Made by a program: the position numbers and the translations under genes
The notes under the pieces: generated by a model
What the model saw: the letters and a program-made list of their open reading frames with translations, nothing else
Told to the model about the DNA's origin: nothing
Database searches by the model: none
NCBI RefSeq assembly: GCF_042661465.1
Contig: NZ_JBHSWE010000001.1
Coordinates: 3,906,001-3,970,000 of the forward strand
Direction: 5' to 3'
Origin: Marinobacterium_A aestuariivivens
Lineage (GTDB): Bacteria; Pseudomonadota; Gammaproteobacteria; Pseudomonadales; Balneatricaceae
Length of the DNA: 64,000 nt
In this document: one piece after another, positions 37,125 to 46,963 of the stretch
Numbering within the stretch: position 1 is the first letter of the stretch
Layout: every line of letters starts with the position of its first letter

Positions 37125-37703
37125 ATAGGCACAGCTGGCCGCGAGCAGTGCTGCCAGTGTCCGGTTGGTCACCGTCAACACTGCTGGCTTTTCGATGTAC
37201 CGGCGCAGGAAGGCGCCGGCGTAGACCCAGCTTCCCAGGGACAGCCAGCAGATGGGCAGATAGAGGGCGGCGAATACGGCGAGCTGCTGCAGGTCGTTAC
37301 CGCTGACGTAGGCGCCGATGCCCGAGGCAGAGGCCAGCCATGCCTTGGGATTGAGCCATTGCATCAGGGCGCCGGTCATGAATCCCGGTGCCGTTTCGGC
37401 CTCGCCTTCCGGAAGACGGCCGTCAGCTCGTACCAGCCTGAAACTCAGGTAAAGCAAAAAGGCGACGCCGGCCCAGCGCAACGCCGTATCGAGTCCGGGC
37501 ACGAGCGTCAGTATCGAATAGAGCCCGAGACCCACGGCCACAAACAGGGCGATAAAGCCCAGAGTGGCGCCGGTGACGAAGATCAGCCCCCGGGAAAGGG
37601 GATAACGGGTACCGCAGCTCAGGCATACCAGGTTTACGGGACCCGGTGAAATGGAAGCCGCCAGGGCAAAGGCCGACATCGGCAAAATCATTGTAAGGCT
37701 CAT
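37110..37703 (-). CDS. LysE / RhtB-family amino acid exporter
   Basis: A 197-residue membrane protein with about six helices and the family signature ASISPGPVNLVCLSCGTRYPLSRGL near residue 17, then TGATLGFIALFVAVGLGLY; later MQWLNPKAWLASASG near 110 is also typical. I prefer the ATG at 37703, which has AGGAGG 6 bases upstream, over 37709. Members export basic or hydrophobic amino acids or related metabolites. It overlaps the end of the convergent AraC regulator gene, its likely controller. Confidence 0.87.
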   Translation of the reverse strand: MSLTMILPMSAFALAASISPGPVNLVCLSCGTRYPLSRGLIFVTGATLGFIALFVAVGLGLYSILTLVPGLDTALRWAGVAFLLYLSFRLVRADGRLPEGEAETAPGFMTGALMQWLNPKAWLASASGIGAYVSGNDLQQLAVFAALYLPICWLSLGSWVYAGAFLRRYIEKPAVLTVTNRTLAALLAASCAYLLLD

Positions 37704-37881
37704 CGTCATCCTCCTGGGTGATAATGGCCGAAGTCTGCAATAGCGGTTGCTCGAGGTATTGAAAAAAATTGCGGTACTTCCCGCTCGAGTCCGAGCGGTT
37801 TCAAGATTCCATTCTCATACGACTTGGCCGACATCGCTGCATCGAGGCCGGAACCCGGCGTTCAGAACTCCCCTCTCTCGG

Positions 37882-38997
37882 TCAGGTGACGACCATATGG
37901 TTGTCCCAGCGCTGCTGGTTTGCATAGCGGTCGGGCAGGGGCTGCCAGCTGCCGTCTTCCGGGCAGTAGCTGGTGACGCCGCCGGCACCGGAGCTGATCA
38001 GGAAGGTCGCCGGCAGGCTGTCGCGGTAGAGTCCGCAGCCGTCACTGTAGGTGACGGGGGCTGCCCAGCGGCCCTCCCGGCGATCGTAGAAATAGATGCG
38101 GCTGCCGCGCGGCGCACTCATTGCCAGCCAGCGGCCCTCGCTGTCCCAGGCGACGCTGCCGAGGTAGTTGTGGTGGATGCCGGGACTTTCCGGCAGGCTC
38201 AACAGCTCGAGGGCCTCGTCGCCGGGCCGGTGCAGCACCAGCAACGGGACTTCCTGCGTTTCCGGGCCCTGGTATTGCAGTACGCTGGCGACCTGGCCGT
38301 CCGGGCTGATCGACAGATGGCGAATGCTGAGCTGGTGCAGGCTCTCCGGCATGGCGAAGCTGCCGATGAGGTCTCCGGTCTGGCTGTCCAGGTAGCTGAG
38401 GTTCGGCTGCATGCTGTCGAGGTTGAGCTTGTCGCGGCCTGCGTCCGGATGGGTGAGAATGCCGCCGTTGGCCACCACCAGGGTACCGTCGGGGTGCATC
38501 AGCAGTTCATGGGGGCCGATACCGCCGCTGCTCCACTCGCCATGGCGTACCAGTTGGTCGCCCTGGCGGCGCCAGACACCGATAACGCCGCGCTGGCCGT
38601 CGAAGTCGTTCTCGGTGGTGAACAGGGTGTCGCCGTCGGGGCCGAAGGCGGCATGGCCGCAGAAACGGCGGCCGGCCGCGTTTTCGAGGCGCTGCAGCCG
38701 CGCGCCGTCCGGCAGGCTGTAGAGCTCGACAAAGGAGCCCGGCCGGCGGGCGACGACGGCGCAGCGCCGGCCGTCGGGGGAGACGCCAATGCCGTGTGCG
38801 CGATCCGGCAGCGGATGGCGAAAACGCAGTGCGCCCATCTCGTCGATGGCGCTGAAGAAATGCCGCCCCGCCTCGTCGTCGCTGGCCGAGAGCAGCAGCG
38901 GCCCGCTCCCGGGTATCGCGCGTACGGCGGGTGCCAGTACTGTACCGGCACCGAGCAGCAGAGCCTGGGTCAGCAGGTTTCGTCTGGACAGGGGCAT
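37882..38997 (-). CDS. DUF1513 protein, Tat-exported, of the imelysin iron operon
   Basis: A 371-residue protein with a twin-arginine signal (LSRRNLLTQALLLGAGTVLAPA) and a beta-propeller-like body (HGIGVSPDGRRCAVVARRPG; CGHAAFGPDGDTLFTTEND; RHLSISPDGQVASVLQYQG; the C-terminus HMVVT). This is the DUF1513 family, regularly found last in imelysin iron-uptake operons. GGAG lies 9 bases before the ATG at 38997, 4 bp after the second imelysin gene. It is probably periplasmic; the biochemical role is unknown. Confidence 0.85.
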   Translation of the reverse strand: MPLSRRNLLTQALLLGAGTVLAPAVRAIPGSGPLLLSASDDEAGRHFFSAIDEMGALRFRHPLPDRAHGIGVSPDGRRCAVVARRPGSFVELYSLPDGARLQRLENAAGRRFCGHAAFGPDGDTLFTTENDFDGQRGVIGVWRRQGDQLVRHGEWSSGGIGPHELLMHPDGTLVVANGGILTHPDAGRDKLNLDSMQPNLSYLDSQTGDLIGSFAMPESLHQLSIRHLSISPDGQVASVLQYQGPETQEVPLLVLHRPGDEALELLSLPESPGIHHNYLGSVAWDSEGRWLAMSAPRGSRIYFYDRREGRWAAPVTYSDGCGLYRDSLPATFLISSGAGGVTSYCPEDGSWQPLPDRYANQQRWDNHMVVT

Positions 38998-39001
38998 ACC
39001 G

Positions 39002-40063
39002 TCAGTCTCCGTCTCGGCTGTTGAACCCGAGGCTGATGCCGAGCGCACCGCTGACATCGCCGGCCAGCAACTCCTGCAGCGAGTCGACGTTGGCCTGGAG
39101 CATCATCAGCTTGCCGCGGGCGGAGCGGTTCTCGACCGCGCTTTCCAGCGGCTGGTCGAGATGCTCGAACAGCTGGTTGGTGGCGAACAACTGGGCGCGC
39201 AAGACTTCGGCCACGCCGCTGTCCTGTTCGGCGATCAGGTCCAGCAGGCCGGGCTGGTTGCCGCTGCCCTCGAGCATCGCTTCGATAAAGTCGAGGTTGG
39301 CGCGGATATTGGCAAGGGACTGCTCGCTGCGCCAGGATTCTGCACGGCGTGCGCGGGCGTGTTCCGGGTCCGAGCCCAGTGGCATGGCGATCTTCTGCTG
39401 GCTGACGATCTGGGCGATCTCGTCCATGCTCTTGAGCAGCAGGCGGACGCCGCCTCGCGGATCCGGGGCCCGTCGCCACTGTTCGACGAAGGTGGGCCAC
39501 TCGTCGGCAATCTGCCGTGCCATGCGTGCGCTGTTGCCGGCGATGGCCGAGGCGAGATGACAACTGTAGCTGAGTGGCGCGACGGGCGAGTCGTCGAACA
39601 ACAGCCGTTCCAGCGCACTGAGGCCGCTGACGCCGATGCTGGCATTGTCGAAATAGCCGGCGTCAAGGCTGGCGGGGTCGGCATCGGCAATCAGGGTTCG
39701 CAGCTGCCGCGAGGCGATATCCTTCTTGTCCGGCCAGAAGTAGAGTGCCGGGTGGCGGTTGCCGGCGGCGGCCGGCCCCCAGTTGATCGCCTGCAGGTAC
39801 ATCCAGTCGTGCAGCGTTGCACGGTATTGCGCCTGAAGCGTCGGGTAGTCGCCGCCGCTGGCCTGGCAATACCGATCGAGATCCTGCGCCAGCGTCTGGC
39901 TGCTTTCGGCAAAGCGGCTGTAGGCCGGTGCCAGTATCTGCTTGCCCAGAGCCAGGGACAGCGCGCGCTCCCGTTCGGGATCCGGGGCGGCCTGTGTCAG
40001 GCTGCCGAGCAGCGAGAGCGTCAGGGTGATGCCTGTGAGCAAAGAAGTTCCGCGGGTCGTCAT
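39002..40063 (-). CDS. Imelysin-family (M75-like) protein, second copy of the operon
   Basis: A 353-residue exported protein with a signal peptide (LLTGITLTLSLLGSLTQAA) and an all-helical imelysin-like body. The conserved DWMYLQAINWGPAAAGNRHPALYFWPDKKD segment (in two parts, near residue 86) and GVSGLSALERLLFDD near 149, matching the GxHxxE region of the family in diverged form, identify it. The start overlaps the stop of the DUF1111 gene (ATGA). Such EfeO-related proteins are thought to bind iron in the periplasm. Confidence 0.85.
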   Translation of the reverse strand: MTTRGTSLLTGITLTLSLLGSLTQAAPDPERERALSLALGKQILAPAYSRFAESSQTLAQDLDRYCQASGGDYPTLQAQYRATLHDWMYLQAINWGPAAAGNRHPALYFWPDKKDIASRQLRTLIADADPASLDAGYFDNASIGVSGLSALERLLFDDSPVAPLSYSCHLASAIAGNSARMARQIADEWPTFVEQWRRAPDPRGGVRLLLKSMDEIAQIVSQQKIAMPLGSDPEHARARRAESWRSEQSLANIRANLDFIEAMLEGSGNQPGLLDLIAEQDSGVAEVLRAQLFATNQLFEHLDQPLESAVENRSARGKLMMLQANVDSLQELLAGDVSGALGISLGFNSRDGD

Positions 40064-41510
40064 AGAGAATCCAGGAAAACGAGTAACTGCCGGCGCGCTT
40101 TCGCGTCCAGCGCCATCAGGTTCTGCTTTGCCGCTTGCGCCTCGCCGCCGTGCCAGAGCGCGGCTTCGAGCGGTGTGCGGGCGCGGCCGTCATGGAGATA
40201 GCCGCTTTTCGGATTGAGTGCTTTCGCCAGGCCCAGCCCCCAGAGCGGCGCGGTACGCCATTCACTGCCGCGGGCGCGGTATTCCTCGTGGCCGTCGGCC
40301 AGGTCCGGCCCCATATCGTGCAACAGGAGGTCGCTGTAGGGCCAGATCGACTGGCCGGCCAGCGGCGCTTCGGCGTCCCTGGCGGTGCGCAGGTTCGGGG
40401 TATGGCAAGCGCTGCAGCCGATGCGGTTGAAGACGGCTTTTCCCGCCTGCACGTCCGGTTGCTGCGCGTCCGGGCGCACCGGTGGCGCGAGGTGACGGCT
40501 GTAGAACAGGATGCTGTCGGTGACGGCGCGGGCGGCCTCGAGGTTGTCCTGCGCGGCGGTGTTGCCGTGCGGCGCCTGCCGGCAATCCGACTGGGCCGGC
40601 ATGCAGTCGCCGAAGGGCACCGGGAAAAGCGCGTTGCCGATGCCGATATCGCCGGCCAGCGCGCTGTCGTTCTGGTCGGCCAGGGTGCCGTTGCCGGCTT
40701 TCCAGCCGAAGCGGCCGGCAACCACGCGCTGCTCGCGCTGGCTCCAGACTCGGTTGAGACGGCCGGAGATGCCGTCGCCGTTGCGGTCTTCGGTGTCTTC
40801 CAGAGCGAGCAGGGCACTTTCCGGGACCGCCTCCAGCAATCCGAGGCCGATCATCGGCGGCGCCAGACGGGGCGACAGGTTCAGCCCGGCGGCGACGGGT
40901 CCGTAGCCCGGCTGCAGGATCCGGTAGCGGGGCCTGCGCAGATGCACTTCGCTGCCATCGGCCAGATGCACGACCTCGTCGCTGTATTCGACGCCCAGCC
41001 GGCCTTCCGCCGGGACATTCTGCACGCTGAAATTCTGCAACTGGCGCCCGTACACCGGATCCGGCACGTTCGCCAGAATGCCGGCCTCCATTTGCCGCCG
41101 TTGTTGCGGGTCCGGCACCACGCTCAGGCGCAGGAACAGCGAAACGGCATTGCCCTCCGCCGAGGCCGGCGGGTGACCGCGGCCGTTGTGCAGGTGACAG
41201 CCGGCGCAGGCGCGGGCGTTGAACAGCGGTCCCAGACCGTCGCTGGCGGTGGTGGAGGAGGGGAGGCGACCCAGAGTTTCTCGAACAGGCTCTTGCCGAC
41301 GTGAAAATCCAGCCGTTGCTCGAACGGCAGGGTGGCGGAGGGCTGCGAAAAGGCATCGCGCGGCCGTCCGACGGGCTGGCTGGTGCTACCGCCCGGATAC
41401 TCCTCGCCCGGCTGATAGCGGCTGGCCGCCTGCAGCGGAGCCGTTAGTGACAGCGAGATCATCGTGATGGCCAGGGCGGTAGCCGTGGCCCTGTTGTCAG
41501 GCGCGTGCAT
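40060..41510 (-). CDS. Di-haem oxidoreductase, DUF1111 family (one frameshift)
   Basis: Two frames give one protein of about 483 residues. The first (41510 down to about 41262) has a signal peptide and PFEQRLDFHVGKSLFEKLWV. The second starts at about 41262 and includes SDGLGPLFNARACAGCHLHN with a haem motif (CAGCH), then SVVPDPQQRRQM and later GCSACHTPNLR with a second CXXCH. The break is at four G on the + strand (41260-41263), where a fifth restores the frame. Family members (called thiol oxidoreductases in older annotation) accompany imelysins in iron operons and may move electrons for iron reduction; that is inference. Confidence 0.83.
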
Positions 41511-41577
41511 CCAGGGTCTGCTGTACCGAAAAATAAAAGCCCGAACGGCATTTGCGATCCGGGCTCCCGGGCCGGGA

Positions 41578-42845
41578 TTACTGAACGGCGGACGGATTGT
41601 CGAGGCTGTCGGAGCCCTCGATATTGATATCGCCGCTGCCGATCACCCTGACCGCCCGCTCCAGCGAACGGGTCTGGTCGGTCAGGCCGTCGACGAAGTT
41701 CTGCACCAGCTGGTTGCCGCTGTCGTTGCCGGCGGCGATCAGCACATCGAATGTCTGCCCCTGGAGGCGGCATCGACCATCGCCTGGGCGGCCTGCTGGG
41801 TGGCCTCCAGCCTGGCGAGGATCTCCTTGTCCAGCCCGGGTTCGGCACCGCTCAGCAACTGCGAAAGGCTGGCGCCGTTGACTTTGGTGCCGTCGATGCG
41901 GCTGTACTCGCCGCGGTAGACGTTCTGGATGCCCTTGGCATCGTAGAAATGGGACCAGTGGGTGTTGTCGGAGAAGCAGTCATGCTCCTCTTCCGGATCG
42001 TGCAGCATCAGGCCGAGCTTGGTGCGCTCGCCGGCCAGCTCGCCGTAGGAGAGGGAGCCCATGCCGGTGAGCATGGTAGCCAGGCCGCCGGCCTCGCCCT
42101 TGTCCATTAGCGCCTGGCGGGCAGCGCCGTCTTCGGCCCAGCTGGTCGCCATCTCCTGCAGGTCGTCGATCAGCAGTTCGGTGGATACTTTCAGGTACTG
42201 GCCGCGACGGTCGCAGTGGCCGCCGGTGCAGTTGGCCCTGTCGTAGTCGCTTGCCGGGCGATTGCCGGCGCCCGGTTGGGTGCCGTTCAGGTCCTGGCCC
42301 CAGAGCAGGAACTCGATGGCGTGATAGCCGGTGGCGACGTTCGCTTCGACTTCCTCCGCTTCGTGCAGGCTCCGCAGCAGCGCCTTGTCGATGGTGGCCG
42401 CGTCCAGCGCCTCGCCGTTCAGGGTCAGGTTGGGGTTGGCGATGACGTTGGCGGTATAGAGCGGATTCTCGTCGGACGCTTCGCCGTAACGGTCGGTGGC
42501 GACATAGTCGATCAGACCCTCGTCCAGCGGCCAGGCATTGACCTTGCCTTCCCACTCGTCGACCAGTTCGTTGCCGAAACGAAAGACCTCGGTCTGCTGA
42601 TAGGGCACACGAGCCGAGATCCAGGCATCGCGCGCAGCCTTCAGGTTTTCTTCGGTCGGGGATTCGAGCAGGGTGTCGATCCTGTCCAGCAGGGCTTTGG
42701 CGCTGATCAGGCTGTCTTCGTAACTGGCCTGGGCAATATTGGCATAGTTTTCCAGGACGGCTGACGGGGAGACGGTTTCGGCAGCATGGGCCGGCGTGAG
42801 GCTGTACAGGCCGACGGCCAGTGCGACGAGAGTGGGTCTGAACAT
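41578..42845 (-). CDS. Imelysin-family iron-regulated protein, first gene of the operon (one frameshift)
   Basis: An exported protein of about 422 residues: a signal peptide (LVALAVGLYSLTPAHA), ARDAWISARVPYQQTEVFRFGN near residue 70, and GYHAIEFLLWGQDLNG near 168, the HxxE motif of imelysin. The frame breaks after VDAASRG at four C on the + strand (41758-41761). One more base continues QTFDVLIAAGNDSGNQLVQ and ends SDSLDNPSAVQ at the stop 41578-41580. It leads the four-gene iron operon and is preceded by a strong Fur box. Confidence 0.87.
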
Positions 42846-42894
42846 GCGAGGGCTCTCTTGTTATCGGTGAAGGTGAGCAAGAGTCTAATGGTAA

Positions 42895-42909
42895 TGATAA
42901 TGCTTATCA
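42895..42909 (-). promoter_or_regulatory. Fur box ahead of the imelysin operon
   Basis: TGATAATGCTTATCA, 50 bp upstream of the first imelysin start, matches 13 of 14 positions of the Fur 7-1-7 consensus on either strand. It should repress the four-gene operon when iron is plentiful. Confidence 0.8.
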
Positions 42910-42926
42910 ACTAAAGAAGGTTTGCG

Positions 42927-42954
42927 GTTAACAGTTAACAGTTAACAGTTAACA
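42927..42954 (+). repeat. Tandem 7-bp repeat, four perfect units
   Basis: GTTAACA is repeated four times without change just upstream of the Fur-box region of the imelysin operon. Each unit contains GTTAAC, a palindrome. It may vary in copy number by slippage. Confidence 0.85.
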
Positions 42955-43006
42955 GATCACAGTGACGCCTCACGCGATGGTGGAATTCGCTTCGCTCATT
43001 GCCACC

Positions 43007-44023
43007 CTACTCACTCGCAGCCGTCTTCCGGTAGGCGCTGGGAGCGACGCCGGTCCAGTGCTTGAAAGCCCGGGTAAAGGCCGATGGCTCCGAGAAGCCC
43101 AGGGTGCGGGCAATGGCGGCGACCGGCTCCGAGGGCTGGCTGAGCAGGTGGATGGCGGTATCGCGTCGAAGGCCGTCCTTGATGTCCTGGAAACTGGTGC
43201 CCTCATCGGTTAGCTTGCGGCGCAGCGTGCGGGTGGTGGTATGCATCGCTGTGGCAATCTCTTCCATGGTGGCGGTGGCCAGTGAATCGCTCTGTTCCAG
43301 CTGATCGAGCACGCGCCGGGTGAAGATCGGGTAGTAGGCCTGACGGCTGAACCAGTCGAGCGGAGCGCGGTTCATGTAGGTCCGCAGGTTCGAGGGCGTC
43401 TGCACGATCGGCGCGTTGAGCAGCTCGCGACTGAACTCGAAGCCGTCGCAGGCCTGGTCATATTCCACCGGTGCCGGAAACATCAGCCGGTACTCGGCCG
43501 CATGCCCGGGGCGTGAAAAACTGAAGGAGATGCGGCGCAGCGGAATGCGGCGACCTATCATCCAGCTGGGAAATCGATGCCAGATCAGCAGCAGGAATTC
43601 GCACAGGGTATGATCCGGGTCCAGTTCCGGGCGGGCCAGTGTCAGGCTCAGGCGCGCGACGTCGCCGTCCTCCTCGAAACGGAACTGCACGGCTTCCGAG
43701 ACCAGGTTGTAGAAGTGGCAACTGCGCCGGTAGACGGACCTCAGCGTACTGCCATGGAGGGCCTGGCGGGCCATCAGCGGAAAAATGCCGAACCGGCTGG
43801 GGCGGCTGCCCAGGCAGACGAACTCGTCGTCGCTCAGGCGCCAGGCCTCCTGCACGAGCGTACTGAGCTGATATGGCGTGATGCGCACCTGGGCATTGTG
43901 CAGCAGCCTGCGGTGCAGCCCGGCCCGTTGCAGGATCGGGTCGCAGTCGTAGCCGCGGCGTTCGAGACCGGCCAGGAAGGTGCGGGCGTAGTGGACCGAG
44001 ATGGAGTGGCGGGGCGATGTCAT
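43007..44023 (-). CDS. AraC-family regulator with arabinose-binding-type N-terminal domain (OruR/ArgR-like layout)
   Basis: A 338-residue regulator. Residues about 15-210 form the large N-terminal domain found in OruR-type AraC proteins (LSDDEFVCLGSRPSRFGIFPLMARQALHGS). Two helix-turn-helix units follow at about 235-335 (SLATATMEEIATAMHTTTRTLRRKL; PVAAIARTLGFSEPSAFTRAFKHWTG). The gene faces away from the FadB-like gene across a 293-bp divergent region, so it probably controls that gene. The ligand is unknown. Confidence 0.85.
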   Translation of the reverse strand: MTSPRHSISVHYARTFLAGLERRGYDCDPILQRAGLHRRLLHNAQVRITPYQLSTLVQEAWRLSDDEFVCLGSRPSRFGIFPLMARQALHGSTLRSVYRRSCHFYNLVSEAVQFRFEEDGDVARLSLTLARPELDPDHTLCEFLLLIWHRFPSWMIGRRIPLRRISFSFSRPGHAAEYRLMFPAPVEYDQACDGFEFSRELLNAPIVQTPSNLRTYMNRAPLDWFSRQAYYPIFTRRVLDQLEQSDSLATATMEEIATAMHTTTRTLRRKLTDEGTSFQDIKDGLRRDTAIHLLSQPSEPVAAIARTLGFSEPSAFTRAFKHWTGVAPSAYRKTAASE

Positions 44024-44316
44024 GTCCGTATCGGGCAGGTCAGGGGAGCGGGTTCAGGCTTGGTGCCAGGGACAGTGTAACCCCGATGTCCGATTATGTT
44101 AATCATTCGGCTCTTATGGTCATTGCCGTGTTTCGGTGGCTGCTGCAGACTGGCGGGCCGACGGTGGCTGCAACCTGAAGGGTCGCTCCGCCGGATTTTT
44201 CGCGCTGGCGCCGGGCGCGGCTGCACCCCGTTGAAGTAGCCTCTGTCGGGGGCTGTCGCTGCCCGGTCGCAGCCGAAACGACAAAACGAATTGACGCTTG
44301 AGGGTAGGTGGTGAGC

Positions 44317-46460
44317 ATGATGTATGAAGGACAGACTGTCAGTTTGCAGATCCTGGAGTCGGGCATCGCCGAACTGGTCTTCGATGCCCGGGCGGCATCG
44401 GTCAACTCGCTGACCAGTTCGGCTTTCGATGAGCTCGGGGCCGCACTGCAACAGCTCCGGGGCGCCACCGGTATCCGCGGTCTGCTGATCAGCAGCCGCA
44501 AGTCGAACTTCATCGTCGGTGCCGATATTCCGGAGCTGGCCCGTCGCTCCCGCCAGGAGCCTGCAGAACTTGCAGCCTGGATGGACGCTGTGCACGAGCT
44601 GCTGTGCGAGATCGAAGCCCTGCCTTACCCGACCGTGGCCGCGGTCAATGGCCTGGCCCTGGGGGGCGGATTCGAAGTCGCGCTGGCCGCGGATTTTCGC
44701 GTGCTGGCGGCCGATGGCCGGGTCGGGTTGCCGGAAGTCAACCTCGGGCTCTTCCCGGGCTGGGGGGCACCGTACGCCTGAGCCGACTGCTCGGTGCCGA
44801 GATCGCGCTGCAGTGGATCCTCGGCGGCAAGCCGCAGAAAGCCGATATCGCGCAGGCCTTGGGAGCCGTCGATGCGGTGGCCGAGCCGGCCGAGCTTAAA
44901 ACCCGCGCCCTCGAGCTGCTGCGCGAGCAGATTGGCAGACCCGCGGACCTGCGCGCCATCCGCGCCCGCAAGCAGGATCCGCTGGTGGCCAGCGATGCAC
45001 TGCACCAGCAGCTGGCGGCGCTGGAACAGCAGTTCGGTACCGGATTGAATCCGAATTTTGAAGCGGGTCCGACGGCGCTGGCGCTGATCCTGAGGCATAT
45101 CACGCTGCCGTTCCGGGACGCCCTGGCCGAAGAGCGCAACGCCTTTATCGAGTTGCTCCAGCGCGACTCGGCTCGCAGCCTGGTCGGACTTTTCCTCAAT
45201 GACCAGGTGCTCAAGCGCAAGGCGAAACAGGCGCAGCAGCAGGCCCGTGCCGTCAGCCGGGTCGGAGTGCTCGGTGCCGGCATCATGGGCGGCGGCATCG
45301 CCTTTCAATCGGCCAGCACCGGCACGCCGGTGCTGATGAAGGATATTCGTGACGAAGCGCTCGAACTTGGACTGAAGACCGCCGGCAAGCTGCTCGACCG
45401 CCAGGTCGAGAAGGGGCGTCTGGATCAGGCCGGCAAGGAAAAGGTGCTGGCTGCGATCGAGCCGACGCTGGAATACGACGGTTTCGACCAGGTCGACCTG
45501 GTGGTCGAGGCGGTGGTCGAGAACGCTGCAATCAAGGCCGGTGTGCTGGCCGATGTCGAACGGGCTCTCGAGCCCGGCGCGATCCTGACCTCCAATACTT
45601 CCACCATTTCGATCGACCGCCTGGCGAAAAGTCTGCAGCGGCCGCAGCAGTTCTGTGGCATGCACTTCTTCAACCCGGTGCATCTGATGCCGCTGGTGGA
45701 GGTGATCCGTGGCCGTGAAACCAGCGAAGAGACCCTGGCGACCGCGGTGGCCGGTGCACTGTCGATGGGCAAGACCCCGATTGTCGTCAACGACTGCCCG
45801 GGCTTTCTGGTCAACCGTATCCTGTTCCCCTATTTCAACGGTTTCAACCGCCTGCTGCTGGACGGCGTCGACTACCAGCGCATCGACCGGGTGATGGAGG
45901 GCTTCGGCTGGCCGATGGGGCCTGCCTACCTGATGGATGTGATCGGCCTCGATACCTGCGTCCATGCCGACCGGGTGATGATCGAGGGTTTCCCTGAGCG
46001 CATGGGTCATGATGGACCCTGCATCGCCGACCACCTGGTCCAAGCCGGCAGTCTGGGGCAGAAGAGCGGACGCGGTTTCTACGCCTACGGCGTCGACGAA
46101 AGCGGACGCCGTACCCGCGAACCCTCCGCGCAGGCGCAGCAACTGATCGATGCGGCGAAGGGGCCGGCGGTGGAACTGAGCGACCAGGATATCCTTGACC
46201 GGATGATGATCCCGATGTGCCTGGAGGCGGTACGCTGTCTCGAGGACGGCATTGCCGAAACGGCCGCCGAAGTCGATATGGGGCTGATCCTGGGGCTGGG
46301 CTTCCCGCGCTTCCGAGGCGGTGCGCTGCGCTATATCGACAGCCTGGGCCTGCAGACCTTCTGCGAGCGGGTCGAGCGTCATGCCGGCAGCGGCCCGCTC
46401 TACCGGGTGACCGACGGCCTGCGCCAGCGGGCCGGGAAGGGCGAAACCTTTTTCGACTGA
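44317..46460 (+). CDS. Fatty acid oxidation complex alpha subunit, FadB/FadJ-like (one frameshift)
   Basis: Two frames make one protein of about 715 residues. The enoyl-CoA hydratase half has FIVGADIPELARRS near residue 65 and AVNGLALGGGFEVALAADFRV near 110. The break follows LGLFPGWG at six G (44762-44767); a seventh continues GTVRLSRLLGAEIALQWILGG. The 3-hydroxyacyl-CoA dehydrogenase half has GVLGAGIMGGGIA near 317, SNTSTISID near 425, HFFNPVHLMPLVEV near 448 and a C-terminal helical domain. It carries out the two middle steps of beta-oxidation. No thiolase gene is adjacent. An AGGTGG precedes the ATG at 44317; 44320 and GTG 44308 are alternatives. Confidence 0.88.
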
Positions 46461-46481
46461 CCCCTGCATTGATCGCGGCAC

Positions 46482-46558
46482 CGTAGGGTGCTGGTGAGCA
46501 ACGCGAACCGCACCGACTTCATATCGGTGCGGTTCACTCCGTTCACCGGCACCCTACG
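46482..46558. repeat. 77-bp interrupted palindrome after the FadB-like gene
   Basis: The outer arms CGTAGGGTGC and GCACCCTACG are exact complements; inside, GGTGA/TTCACC and GAACCGCACCGA/TCGGTGCGGTTC also pair, with a 7-nt loop. It is of the GTAGGG(T)G-type intergenic repeats and could serve as terminator for the FadB-like gene, although there is no T run. Confidence 0.75.
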
Positions 46559-46599
46559 TCTCCCCCTTTGCTTTCCAGCCCAGGCGCCTCTACAATGCG

Positions 46600-46815
46600 C
46601 GCCTGCTTCTGGTACCCCTGCGCCCTGCGCCCGGGTTTAATCGGGAAGTCGGTGCGCCTGCGATCGACAGGCAATGCCGACACTGCCCCCGCAACGGTAG
46701 ACGAGATTCGATTCAGCGAAATGCCACTGTGGCCCATTGAAAAACGGTCATGGGAAGGTGCTGCATCGGGACAGCTTTCGGGGCTGTCCGCTCGTGAGTC
46801 CGGAGACCGGCCACA
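46600..46815 (+). ncRNA. Cobalamin (AdoCbl) riboswitch
   Basis: The conserved cobalamin-riboswitch blocks occur in order: TTTAATCGGGAAGTCGGTG (46637-46655), GCCGACACTGCCCCCGCAAC (46677-46696), the B12-box-like GCCACTG (46723-46729), CATGGGAAGGTG (46749-46760) and GAGTCCGGAGACCGGCC (46796-46812). It lies about 150 bp ahead of btuB and should lower expression of the B12 operon when adenosylcobalamin is plentiful. End points are approximate. Confidence 0.93.
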
Positions 46816-46963
46816 AGCGTTTCTGCCGGCGAAGCGGAGGGCTTCCGAGCGGCGCATTGAGGGACCGGTTTCGCCGGTGCCCTGTGCCGTCCATTCGATC
46901 CCTTCCCTCGTCGACCCTTTTTCTGTTGCCGTGCGGGTGAGCACGGGAAGGATCGTCATCAAA

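Noticed and set aside
42927..42954. Possible CRISPR or iteron array
   Set aside because: Only four 7-bp units without spacers, and no replication or cas gene nearby.
44625..46481. Minus-strand open frame of similar length opposite the FadB-like gene
   Set aside because: It is a shadow of the hydroxyacyl-CoA dehydrogenase coding sequence, with no recognisable domains.
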